64,000 nucleotides of DNA. It comes from Cryptomeria japonica. Its lineage: Eukaryota; Streptophyta; Pinopsida; Cupressales; Cupressaceae. Below are positions 25,497 through 36,401 of the stretch, piece by piece (within the stretch, counting starts at the first letter, position 1; every line of letters begins with the position of its first letter). The notes beneath the pieces are model-generated. The model saw only the letters and a program-made list of their open reading frames with translations, had not been told where the DNA came from and searched no databases. Where the stretch lies: positions 340,672,502 to 340,736,501 of the forward strand of contig NC_081414.1 of assembly GCF_030272615.1 (NCBI RefSeq), in the 5' to 3' direction. The translations under genes were made by a program, and so were the position numbers.

Positions 25497-28400
25497 TTAG
25501 TTACCATTCGGTGGTGGCAATTGGTCAAAAATGGATTTATACTTTGTCTTTGCATCGGTGAGAGAGGTATAGAGGGCATCCTTAACACTGTCCATGAGTG
25601 AATTTTGAGCTATAATGTCAGCTAACAGTGAAATTAGTCCATCTAAGGTGCTTCCCTCTGGCTGAGTGGATAGGGAGGTAGCCTTGTTGATCTGCTCTTG
25701 GATGGAGAACAAGTGTGGAACAAATAAGGTTTGAAGAGTCATAATGTCCATCCTTATTTGGTGCTCTTCATTCCTAAGTTCCAATTGTTGAACCATGAGC
25801 TTTTGTAACTTTGTATAGAATTGTTGAATAGAATGGGGCTCAGTGGTCTACTTATTTGAGAGATCTGTGATCTCTTTCTCAATCACTTCTATTTTATTTT
25901 TAATATCTTTAATTAATAAAGAGAATGTACAGAGTTTCTGAAATAAATAAAGAATGTGCTTGAGTTGAGGGGACAACTCAGCAATAAATTGACAAGTTTA
26001 ACTTTGCCAATAGCAATAGCTTTCTGTACCTCTTCAATCATTTTAGCAGTGAGCTCCTTGTCCTTCAATTTTCTCAAATATTCAGATGCATCTACTCCAG
26101 ATGTCTCTATCTTGGTTAGGAGTTCATCTAGTTGAACATGGATGGCTGCATCTGTTGTCACTGTAGCTTCAAGTAGCATATCGGTTAAGAGTGCTTTCAC
26201 CTTCTAAAGTACTTTGTTTTTCTTTTGAATAGCCATTTGCTTCTCCAGTCAGCTTTGGCTTTGCATAGTTCACCGAATTCAATAAGTGCTTGCCCTTTTA
26301 ATTTGGATATATCTACATTCGGCAACACTATTGGTTTTGACAAATCTAATTTGAAACTATGCCTTTTCATTTTGTTTTCTCTAGAAGATGAGGCTTTCAT
26401 CGGTTGAACTAAGACAATGGCTTGGGAGGATTGTTGACCCTCGGTAGGTTGCTCGGTAGAGGAAACACTTTGGTTGATTTCTTTAGCCTCTGTAGTGTCC
26501 TTTGGTGCCTCTGTGCTTAGTGTCTCAGTTGTAACATTTTTAGTGCTAGAAGGAGCTTGAGAGGTCTGTTTCTCGGTAGCTTGAGAAGTTTCTTCTCCTT
26601 TTGTAGACTTGTGACCCTCTATTCCTTGTTCAATATCCTGAGGGGCCTCGGTTGAAACAGGTTGATTGACCGGAGGATAGGGCTGAACTTGTTCCAAAAC
26701 TGACTCACTGGATACAAGTTGGGCATAAGCATTCCCTTCTATCATTTCCTGTTCTGGTGCCTTGGTGTCCATGATATCCTCATCAACTTGTATAGTATCA
26801 ACAGGGTCTTGCTCGGTGATATCAGGATCCTACTTGGTGACATCAACTATTTCAACTTCAGCTTGCTCACTAGTATCCTTGATTTGAAACATTTCTTGCC
26901 ACTTTTCTTTGGTTTCATTTTCTACATCCAGATAAAGGTCATTCATCAATTTTAAAGCTCTTTGCTTGACTAGGAAGTTTTTGTGGTAGTTTTTTAGATG
27001 TTCTTTGATCTCATCTATCGACATGTCTGGAAAGAGATGTACCAGACTTCTTTCTCTCATCTGCTTTTCTGAGTCTATGGCATATGTCCACCTATTATCA
27101 ATATGTGAATACAATTCTTTTGGAAGAGAATTAGATACTTCCAATGGGACCAATCGAAATTTCAAAAGAGTGTAGATTATGGCTTCTTCAATTTGTCTCT
27201 TTTCTGCATCATTTCTGGATTCATACTTAACATATCTAAATGATCCAAATCCACCATATTGCTTCAGATTAGCACAAAAATTTTCAACACTATGTACATT
27301 TTCCTTTTTACTCATGAGAATCTGAAATTTACTTTTGTCTTTAGATTCAGTGTCACTAGACTCTTTAGCCAAAATGAGTCTTCGAGTAGATTTCTTGTAA
27401 GTTTTTGTTACCTTAGGTGCAGCAACATTCTTTGGTTTCTTTCTCGGTGATTTCGCAGATGCTCTTGTGTTAGGTCGCTTTGCTGGAGGAGTCGGTGATA
27501 CCTTTGATGTATCTTGTTTCTTCCTTTTCAAAACTTTCCCTTTAGGCAATTCGGTGCTTAATGTAATAGCTACCTCCTGGGCTTCAGATTCCTCCTCAAT
27601 GATGACTAGAGTGCCCTTCACAGTTGTGGAGGAAGAACCTTCTCCAAATTTCTTCGTTAATACCTTGATCATTTTTGTTGCCTTCCTTGTAGCCTTGGGA
27701 ACTACAATGCTCATCTTAACTTTTTCTTTCACTTCTTCATATGTACCATATCTTAGCTCGGTAGCATGCCTTGGTAAAGTGAGAAAAGCATCTATCTATT
27801 GTTGTGTGATGTCAAAATCAATCTCATAACCCATAGATGGCAAAGATTGAGTTCTCGGTTCCATAACATTAACATAGCAGTAATCGGTGTCTACTTCAAA
27901 GCATATGTCATCCTTGTATTTCTCCACTAACTTGGGTGGAATTCTATACCTATTATGCATCTTCTCTTGAAACGTGCTAAAATAATCATCCATAATATCA
28001 TTAAAGTTATCACCTAGCTTCTTGATGAAGTCATTGAGCTGATGGGTGATTGGTCGGTGTAGCTCCCAAACAACATTACCGACTGATGGAAAGAATTTCT
28101 CAAAATAGAAAAACATGCATACCAAAAGTGATCCAAATTTTAGTGTATTAGCCAAGTTGTTCTTCTTTGGCTTCCTTATGGTATTGAAATTCTCAAACGG
28201 GTTTTTCAACAATACTTTGCATAAATCAATTTTCTTGCCTTTCTTCACAATTTTATATGCTAAATCAACTGCTGCATAGGGTACACTGTTTTCCCTTGCC
28301 GATTGGAAGAAACAATAACCTATTACTCTAATGGCAAACTTCAGCTCTACATCTGTGACATTGTTCAGTTTCAGTCCTCTGCAATCAGATTCAACTCTAG

Positions 28401-28843
28401 TTAAACTAATTAATTCCTTCTATGATATCATTTTTTGAGCTCGAGCATGATCATAAATAGTGTAATCGGTGATCAAATGAATGATTTCCTTGTTGATTTT
28501 GAAATGGTTGCTCTGCTAACCACATGAAATCATCATGAACTCTGTTCAAAACAAACTTAACCCACTGGGGTTTGAATACATGGGGATAGGTTAGGGCTTC
28601 AGTCAATCCCTTGATTTTAATGTGTTCATACTTGCTATCCAATTTCCCATCAGTGCACAATTCATCATATGTGTCTTTGATTTCAACATGACCTAGTTCC
28701 TCAACTAATAAAACCCTATCCGGAATGAGTGAAAATGTAGTTTTATCATCTGGTTCAGATGCAACTTTAGGAGTCAAAGAGTATTTCAATGAGGGCTTTT
28801 CAATGTTCTCAACAACAACGGGCTTCTGGATCTTAGGTGCCAT
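25497..28843 (-). pseudogene. Element D ORF2: large additional ORF of unknown function
   Basis: A coding stretch of about 1100 codons starts at ATG 28843 (MAPKIQKPVV) and ends with a stop after 25497 (LPPPNGN). Frames change near 28450, 26200 and 25860; most of the middle (28248-26197) is one frame with few stops. In order it has a globular helical N-terminal region (28843-27800, including FVLNRVHDDFMWLAEQ and VGNVVWELHRPITHQLNDF), a Lys/Arg/Pro-rich basic segment (about 27550-27350, with KRPNTRASAKSPRKKPK), a second helical region (27300-26880), a Ser/Thr/Glu-rich low-complexity region with many TE pairs (26772-26400) and a helical tail. The basic segment suggests nuclear localisation. No known domain is recognised. 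Sireviruses may carry an extra ORF in this position, sometimes called env-like, but I see no signal peptide or membrane span. Confidence 0.7.
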
Positions 28844-29347
28844 TGTAGATTTTGGATAAATACTAACAAAAGATCCTTAGGGTTTGAAGACTTTCAAACA
28901 TCAAATAGATATAAAGTAGATAATCACAACTGATATTTCCCGATAGCTAGCTCTAAGAAATGCTTGAGATTGATGTGTAAATACCTTGAAATTCACTTGG
29001 GAGGTGGTTTGATCGCCTTTGAATCACTTTGCTCTGCTTTCTTGAAAACTTGGTAAGTGTAAAATGACCACGCAAAGTGCTTTAAGTACACAATATACCT
29101 TATCGAGCTCCATGCAATTAGGTCAGAAAACATTAAATGCACTCAGTGCCACTTCCTTTTTATGCTTTTACTGAGTAGCCAGACTTCCTACATTTACCGA
29201 CTTGACAAGCTTCCAAAAGACTTAATAAAATTTCACATTTTCTAATGCATCTTTAATTATGTAGATTTTGAATTAAGTACATGATAAAATAGGAACTATT
29301 AAGATTTAACCTTTGAGAGAATGCAGTCCCTTCATACCTTTACCGAT
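28844..29347 (-). other. Spacer between D gag and ORF2
   Basis: No coding frame. The minus strand has a weak TATA-like AGGTATATTG at about 29091-29100, some 250 bases before the ORF2 ATG. Whether ORF2 has its own promoter or is made from a spliced RNA cannot be read from the sequence. Confidence 0.35.
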
Positions 29348-30698
29348 TAATTTGGAATAGGTGCACCTAACTCGGTAGGTATGGTGCTTTCTTCATTTGA
29401 CACAATTTCCTTCTTTTTCCAAATCATTTGTAATTTGCCTTTTATTTCTTCAGTGTCTCCTCTAGGTTGATCTCTGCAATCTCTAGCCAAGTGTCCAACT
29501 TTGTGACAATGAAAACATACCATACCAGGATTTCTCCATGATCTTCAGTTGTTCATTCTAAACCTTATAAAGTAGTTGGCACTTATATGTCCATATCTTC
29601 CACAACATTCACACCATATCCTTGTATTGTAATCCCATGGTACTGCAAAATACTGTCGGTTAGGATCTGTTAAGTTCTGTAGCCTCTAGTATTTGCTCAG
29701 TGTGCAAACCATATATAGTTCTTTTGCTTAAACCAACACTTCTCAGTACTATGTCCATATCTATTGTAGTTTTTACAAAACCCTTTGAATTTTGCCTTCT
29801 GATAATTGCTAGCAAACTTTATCCTACATTGGTTAGATGCGTGACCATACTTATTGTAATTGTTACAATAACCATTAGACTTAGTGACATTCGGTTGCTT
29901 ACCTTTTCTAATTTGGCACATATTAGTAGTATGTCATTGTTTTCTACAGTAGTTGCAAATAGGCTTCTTTCCTTTGATGTTCTTCTTATTTCTAGCTTGC
30001 TTTGATGATTATCCTCTCTCGGTAGTGTGGATTCCCTTCTCGGTAGAGTCTTTTCCTTTGTAACTGAGTCCTACATCTTTGTTGGATCTTCTTGTATTCA
30101 GTTGCTCATCCAGCATTTTTGATGCTTCATAACTCTTCTTCAGTGTTTCTTTGGATTTCTTCTCCATTTCAAGTTCATCGGTCAACCTTGATACTTCAAG
30201 TTTCAATTCTTGATTCTCATCATCTTTCAGATTTGCTTCATGATGTGCATAACCCAATTGTTCTGACAGATTTTGTTGAATCACAGTCAACTTTGTGATT
30301 TCATCATTCTTTTCAGATACTAATGTTTTAAGCTGTTGATTTTCTCTTTCTAGATCTCTTACTTTATCCTCAGTTGTCCTCAATGCATCAATATTTTCAG
30401 TCATCTTTGTGCTGAAATGTTCATGTCCTCTTTTCATTGCTTTTAGCTAATCAGTCAGTGCTTTGTTCTTCTCCTTCAGTTCTTTAATCATTTCTTCAGT
30501 CTCTTCAGATATATTGTTCTCAGATGATGTTTCAATTTGTTCCACTAACTCTTGAGAGTCTTGTAAATCATCAGATAATCTTCTTCTAACTTTTAATGAT
30601 TTTTGCATTTGTCTTTGCATGTCTACAATCACTTGATTAGCATGATCCAGCTCTTCTTGCAAATACACAATTCTCTGAGATTGTTTATAGCCTTCCAT
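29348..30698 (-). pseudogene. Element D gag remnant: coiled coil + zinc-knuckle array
   Basis: One frame from ATG 30698 (MEGYKQSQRIVYLQEEL) to the stop at 29348-29350, about 450 codons. It is interrupted only by in-frame stops (about 30444, 30006, 29930 and 29696) without frameshifts. The first 230 residues are a long coiled coil (DKVRDLERENQQLKTLVSEK, EVSRLTDELEMEKKSKETL). Then follow several CCHC-type knuckles: CNYCRKQ-stop-HTTNMC, CNNYNKYGHASNQC, CKNYNRYGHSTEKC and an intact CFHCHKVGHLARDC at about 29500. Two knuckles have Tyr for the second Cys. The UBN2 N-terminal Gag domain present in B is absent. The protein could still bind RNA and co-assemble with a helper Gag. Confidence 0.85.
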
Positions 30699-30746
30699 TG
30701 ATAAGATCTTTCTCTTTAGGCTGTTAAACCCTTTTCCAAGATTCAA

Positions 30747-30758
30747 GCTCTGATACCA
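30747..30758 (-). promoter_or_regulatory. Element D primer binding site
   Basis: The minus strand reads TGGTATCAGAGC, an exact initiator-Met tRNA match, two bases from the 5' LTR. Confidence 0.95.
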
Positions 30759-30760
30759 AT

Positions 30761-31937
30761 TGTTAGGCCCAATATGGAAAGCTAATGTACTGAGAGGGGA
30801 GGGGTGAATTAGTACTTCAAATCCTTTCTTCAACAATATCTTTACTATTATGCATAAACCAAAAACTGTTGTAACATAACATAAAGCTAAAACAAATAAA
30901 TAACAATCATACATGATTCACTCCATAACACATATATTTTGGTTACACAAAAACTCTTGGTTAGAGAGAAAAATTGCGGTCGGGATGGCACCCACAACTT
31001 CACTACTGCAATAATAAAGGTTGCTCAGTTAGAGCTACATGTTCAACTATTTTTGATAGCTTACCCTATTAGGAGTATTGAGATCGTTAGATCTACCTTG
31101 CTAAAGGATTTTACAACACTTATTCTAAATGTTGCACTTGGTTAAAGGCTTTACAATTTATAGACTTTGCTAGAGTCTTTTACCTTGTTAAAGGTTTCTC
31201 TTACAACTTCAAATATTACAATAAAATCATTACAAATATCTACAACTTCACATCTGAAATGTTATAGCAGATTCTATGTACTCAAAATGAGATTACCTTG
31301 CTTATAGCATACCTTGGTAACCCATAAAGTAACTCAGTAAACCCTTATGTTTACTATGTTCTTTGACTATTCTCTAAAATCCTTCTTGGTGACCTCTGTG
31401 TCTCTGACAGTCGCAATACGCAGTGCTTCCTGATCTATTACACATGTCTTGCTTCATATACCTCTGTATATCCTTTTTTATCCTTAATCCATGCTGTATA
31501 AATAGATCTCTTATGTCGGTGATCTGGTTCATTGCTTCAATCTTACAAACATGATTTATCGAATGAATAACCATGCAAAATGTTCCATTGGATAGATGAC
31601 CTCAAAATCATACAAAATCTTTAAGTGCAATTTCCAATGTGATAACGGTTCTTTGTTCTTTGATCTTGTAACACATTTTCCCATGTGTGTCTAGGTTCAA
31701 TGAATCTGGTAACACGTTTCACTTGGTGTATATCAACTCAGTGTATCATTATTGCTGCTGGGTAGACATGGAATGTTACTCGATAGATAGCTCGGTGTAT
31801 ACTAGGCTCTATGACTACTTTCTTCTATAACCGACTGCTCTGTGCTTACCGACTGAATATTTTCGTAGTAGTAACCACCTAGAGTATATAGAATGACTTT
31901 GGATATAAAACTAATGGCAATTTAATAAGTAGTAACA
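30761..31937 (-). repeat. Element D 5' LTR
   Basis: Partner of 23973-25149, same length. It starts (plus strand) TGTTAGGCCC and ends AGTAACA, followed by the ATCAC duplication. Frames at 30939 and 31374 are LTR noise. Confidence 0.95.
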
Positions 31938-34693
31938 ATCACCACGTGATCGGTCCTCTACGGGGCCGCCACTTGGACTTGCCATGTCACCTTTTACCAT
32001 TTTGTGAAGCATAACGGACGTGCATCTTCATCTTGTGAAACCATGCTGGCTGTCGGATCTTGATGAACCTGCGCGATCTTTAACCCTTTCACTGCTTTGC
32101 AGTGGTTAACAGGCGAGCACCTTCACTTCACAAAACAACATGCATCATTGATCTGCATCAAACTTGCTCACCAGTTAAGTCACCCTTTCACTGCAAAATT
32201 TGCCTACCTCGAGATCTATGCCCACATGGGGTTTACCTGGTCGCCACTTGGCCTACTTGGTTTCCTTGAGAAATATGCCTACATGCATGGGGTTTGCCTA
32301 GGTGCCCAACCGACACCATCCATCAAAAGCCCTTGAGGCTTTAACACTATGGATAAGTGTGTGTTTTCTTATAAATACCAAAAATATTCACTCCCCAGCC
32401 AGTGTGGGATAAACGGTTTTGCCTGAAAATGCATTTTTTGTAAGTTTTAATGGTAGGGAGGAGCTACTCTCTTCTTTGGCACCTTGCCTAGGGGTTTTAA
32501 TGCCCTTTGTAATCATCCACAACCTACTGCTTTGACATAGCAATGAATTTAGTTGGAATTACATTGGTTGCCTTTATTATACTTTGCTTGAGGTTTTAAA
32601 ATACCTCTCCAAACACCACATTTTCTGCATTAATTTCATTTGGCAAAGGTTTATTGCCTACCGATGTGCATTTGTTTAGGAGCTTCAATGAGTTTCATAC
32701 TTACCAAATGCATTTACTTGAGTTTTTTTTTTTTAACTCCTCCAAATGCCATTATACATCTGCTGAAGTTTTTATGGTTTTTACAAAACCATGGAGGCCA
32801 AACACCCACTAATAGTGTTTGCCTGAAGTTTCATGTCTTGGTCTGTAGCCACGTTGAATTTCTCAAATGGTAACCATGGAGGGAGGGCTGCCATTTCTAT
32901 TTACTTATGTTTGCACAGTAGGGAGGACATTGGCAAAGTTGTGGAATTTGGCTTACACCTGGCAATAACATTTGCATTAAAATTTATTGTTGCCTCTCTC
33001 CAAACACTGGGGGTTTTCAACGAACAACAGGGAAGAGAAGAATTTGTTTGAAATTTTAAATGCCTCCCTCCATTATCACTACACAAAAGAGGACGTTGCT
33101 GGCAATGAACTGCAAATTGAATTTTCTAAGGTTTAATTTCAGTCTCAAACACCATGTTTTCAAATCCTCATCTCATTTCTTTAAGGCATTTAAAAGAGAT
33201 ATCCCATGTGACCTTATCTATGAATCAATAGTCATTTCATCACTTGGACATGGTTCTGATTTCATAGATTCATCTAAAACCTGATATACGACACCATCGT
33301 CAAATCCTTCCTTTGGTAAGATGACCATTGCTAATGGTACAATCTTAAAATGCACATAAAGTTCTGGATGGAATGAATGGAAAGATTTAAACTCTAGAGT
33401 CCCAAGTTTTGTTGGAAGAGTAAATTTGGGAATTTTACATATTCTGATTCTGAAAGGATATTGAACTCCATCATTTAAACATATTCTTAATACTTAAATC
33501 ATATAACATATGACTTAAAATAACAATTTAAATGTTGCCTGAAAAAAATGCATGAAGTGGCAAGTCAAGTCGGGCCCCAAAGTGGGTCTGGCTAATTTTT
33601 TATTTTTTTTTCATGCAACTAACTTTTGAAATGGCTCACGAACCTTAAACATACCTCTAGAATTGATCGACACTATTTTCAGATCATCAAACTGAGTTTT
33701 GCAACTTTCAGGCGCCTGCACCACATTTTTGCATTTAATCGCAAAGACGTAATTTTCAAACTAGTCAAAACACCTTTCTGGACTTTGCAAATTTATAAGC
33801 ATGTACTCTAATATACAAACATAAAATTTTCCAAGCTGTTTCTCCAGACGAATCCTGAGTGAAGGAATATTAATAGTCAAAGATGACCAACTAGCTTTGT
33901 CAACATTGCAGACCTAATGAAGTCAATGTGCAGGCAACACATGATGCATTTCTTAAAAATATCAAATGATCTCCATAGACCCTCAAATCTGAGGCATAGG
34001 TACTTTTAAGTACATATCAAAACTTAGAATACTCAGTTTGACTGAAAGACTGACTGGGTGCAAATGGTGCACTCATGAAAATAGCTACTTTAATTGATGT
34101 GACAATGAAAGTATAGAACACTGAATAAGGTGGCTCAAGAAACCCTTTTGAAAACCGATCAAACGGATTGGCAGGAGCTTGAAATTTTAAACATAGCTTG
34201 TCTTTTATACCAGAAATAGCCTAGAATAAACATTCTAATATGACACTCACTAAGGCAAGTTTTACACTTTTGCAAAATAGGGACTTGTCAAACAACACAA
34301 ATTGTAAACAGATTGATCTTGCTAAACTGAGCAAATGGATTCACAAAGACTTGAAATTTTGCATGAAGGCTCACACTTATGCATAGAATTCAATCCATTT
34401 TTAATTTCACCATGAATATCAACAGGGAAAAAGATATAGGAGATCAAAGTAGGCCACTTAATAAAATCTGCATTTGCACCTATGATGCACTTTCAACTCA
34501 CCCCTTGAAATGGGTAGTAGATAAATTGATCCAAACTGAATTTTGAAAGTTGCAACACACTGCATAAGATAAATGAAAGGTGTACAACAATTTTCCAAAT
34601 CCTTACCCTTTGAAAATCAATTGGCTCCATTTTACCCTCTCTCTAACTAGGCCACTTGAATGAGATTAGGCACCTTTCTGAAAATGCGAATAA

Positions 34694-34743
34694 CAAAATT
34701 TTGAAATGGGCCTCTCAAATTACTCAAATTTAATGAGTCCCAA
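34694..34743 (+). repeat. 50-base segment duplicated at the right edge of block C (source copy)
   Basis: It starts CAAAATTTTGAAATG and ends AATGAGTCCCAA. It recurs with one mismatch at 35314-35363, offset 620 bases, exactly where block C meets the Copia B frame. Confidence 0.85.
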
Positions 34744-34770
34744 TAGGATCTCAAAAGGTTCAAAAACAAG

Positions 34771-35300
34771 GAGGGTATTGTAGATAGGCTAAATCTACAT
34801 TGACAACTCAACATGCTTGAACATGAGATAGGTGGAACACTTCCACAGAACATAAAACAAAGAAAGATATTCTGATTTGATTTTAACTCTCTGAGAAAAC
34901 CCCAAAATCTGCAAGACCAATGCCTTATCCAAGGGTAACAGAGTCATACATCAGACTACAAATGAAAACACTCATTGCAAATCCATCTTCATCATGAAGT
35001 ATTCATGCATTAATTCCTTACCTAAATACATTACTAAGCTTATCTAGAGAAAATATAAGATCCAAAAACATGAACCCTATTTTATTAATATTTGCTCACA
35101 AAGTTTAACATCTTCCTTGAAGATTACCTACAAACAAACATTACATTCATAGACACAACTACTCATGACAAACTTGATCCTCCTTAAGAATCGGATTTAA
35201 ATAAAATGAAGATACATTTTAGAGACAAATTTTGTGCGAATTTGTGCATGCCTTACATACACAAGAACCTGCAACAAATAACACCTATAGCATGAATCAT
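34771..35300 (+). repeat. Block C direct repeat, right copy
   Basis: Diverged counterpart of 22841-23380 in the same order and orientation. Best-conserved phrases are GAGATAGGTGGAACACTTCC, TTCTGATTTGATTTT and CTTCCTTGAAGATT. Confidence 0.45.
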
Positions 35301-35313
35301 ACTAATGTAAAAG

Positions 35314-35363
35314 CAAAATTTTGAAATGTGCCTCTCAAATTACTCAAATTTAATGAGTCCCAA
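35314..35363 (+). repeat. 50-base junction duplication (copy)
   Basis: See 34694-34743. It abuts ACATGGAGGACTGC, where the B polyprotein resumes with MEDCKPVSTPM. It resembles filler DNA copied during repair of a break. Confidence 0.8.
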
Positions 35364-35364
35364 C

Positions 35365-36126
35365 ATGGAGGACTGCAAACCGGTAAGTACCCCTATGGTG
35401 ATCGAAAGAAAATTAAGAAAGAATTATGAATCACCAGTGGTGGATCAAACATTGTATAGATCCATGATAGGCAACCTATTGTATCTTACTTCTTCTAGAT
35501 CGGATATAGTGCAAGCAATGTGCATAGTGGCTAGATTTCAAGCTGCACCTAAGCAGTCACATATGAATGTTGTAAGTATAATTTTTAGGTACTTGCACAT
35601 AACACTCAGTTATGGTTTGTGGTACCCTAAACAAGGGGAATTCATCTTGGAAGCATACACTGATGCTGATTGGGTAGGTTGCATTGATGATCGGAAGAAC
35701 ACAATTGGTGGTACATTCTTTCTAGGTGACCGGTTGGTCTCATGTCATAGAAAGAAGCAAGATTAAGTCTCCCTATCAATTGCTAAAGTAGAATACATTG
35801 TTGCTGCTACATGTTGCTCTCAGGTACTTTGAATGAAGAAAACCCTTAAGGACATACAAGTAGACATCATTAATCATATTCTCATCTAGTGTGATAATTC
35901 AAGTTCCATCAACATATCAAAAAATTTGGTGATGCATTCCAGGACAAAGCATATAGCCATCGAGTATCATTTCCTTAGAGAGAAGGTTGAAGGATAGGAA
36001 GTAAAGATGGTCTGCATCCCTACAGGAGAACAAGTAGCATACATTTTTACCAAACCATTGCCAGTAAGCACTTTTGAGTACTTAAGACACAAGCTGGGAG
36101 TTGTGTCACCTTCCTTATGCTCTTAA
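35365..36126 (+). pseudogene. Copia B pol, part 2: end of RT and RNase H
   Basis: The frame resumes with MEDCKPVSTPM and continues through LYRSMIGNLLYLT and RYLHITLSYGLWY into RNase H: YTDADWVGC (first Asp), AKVEYIVAA (Glu) and CDNSSS (Asp), then HSRTKHIAIEYHFLREKV and FTKPL. It ends at TAA 36124-36126. A few stops interrupt it (near 35764, 35830, 35888 and 35994). Joined to 22379 it forms the normal Copia RT-RNase H order, which proves that 22380-35362 is an insertion. Confidence 0.92.
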
Positions 36127-36401
36127 GCTAGTAAGGAATTGTATGGTTTAGGGGGAGTTCATAGCAGCATCTATAACTCTTGAACCACATGCTAATCATA
36201 GGGAACATTCAAGGTTGTATGTCTTAGTATCGACTGTAATCACTGGTATCAGTCTAAGGGGGAGATAGGTATGTATCAAAGGGGGAGTATATAGTAACCT
36301 TTGTCATTGTGTCAAAAGGGGACAAATCTATTGGTTTGAAGAGATAAATTTATCGATATGAAGTCTTGCAGTAAGTTGACATCAATTCCAAAGGGGGAGA
36401 T
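36127..36401 (+). promoter_or_regulatory. Multiple polypurine tracts of Copia B
   Basis: Five purine tracts in 250 bases: TTAGGGGGAG (36148), CTAAGGGGGAGAT (36254), CAAAGGGGGAG (36279), AAAAGGGGA (36315) and CAAAGGGGGAGATT directly before the LTR (about 36389-36401). Reiterated AAGGGGGAG tracts are characteristic of Sireviruses. Confidence 0.85.

Larger units (their letters stand above)
23973..31937 (-). mobile_element. Non-autonomous Copia-type element D (gag remnant + unknown ORF, no pol)
   Basis: Two LTRs of exactly 1177 bases (23973-25149 and 30761-31937) are flanked by a perfect 5-bp target duplication ATCAC (23968-23972 and 31938-31942). The PBS is beside the right LTR and several polypurine tracts precede the left LTR, so it reads on the minus strand. 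The 5.6 kb interior encodes a Gag C-terminal part and a large ORF2. No protease, integrase, RT or RNase H was found, so it must borrow them, plausibly from a Sirevirus-like element such as B, which shares PBS type, repeated PPTs and knuckle-type Gag. LTR divergence is about 5% by hand over 280 bases, so D is the youngest dated insertion here. Confidence 0.92.
31938..35362. mobile_element. Block C, right part: unclassified insertion
   Basis: This continues block C after element D. I recognise no gene, LTR edge or retroelement domain. A plant-like TATA (TATAAATACC) lies near 32370, followed by CAGCCAGTGTGGGATAAAC. Between 32400 and 33060 short phrases built on GGTTTTAATGCC and TTTGCCT recur loosely. 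33060-34690 is AT-rich and anonymous. The final 600 bases hold the right direct repeat (34771-35300) and a 50-base duplication at the junction. Confidence 0.45.

Noticed and set aside
27259-27829. Plus-strand frames opposite D ORF2 and gag (also 29700-30005, 30092-30298)
   Set aside because: Shadows of the minus-strand coding. Their composition follows the complementary frame.
22380-35362. Block C as a CACTA DNA transposon, because it begins TAGTG
   Set aside because: A CACTA element starts CACTA and ends TAGTG in the same orientation. The start here is the wrong way round, and the other end is not a matching inverted repeat.
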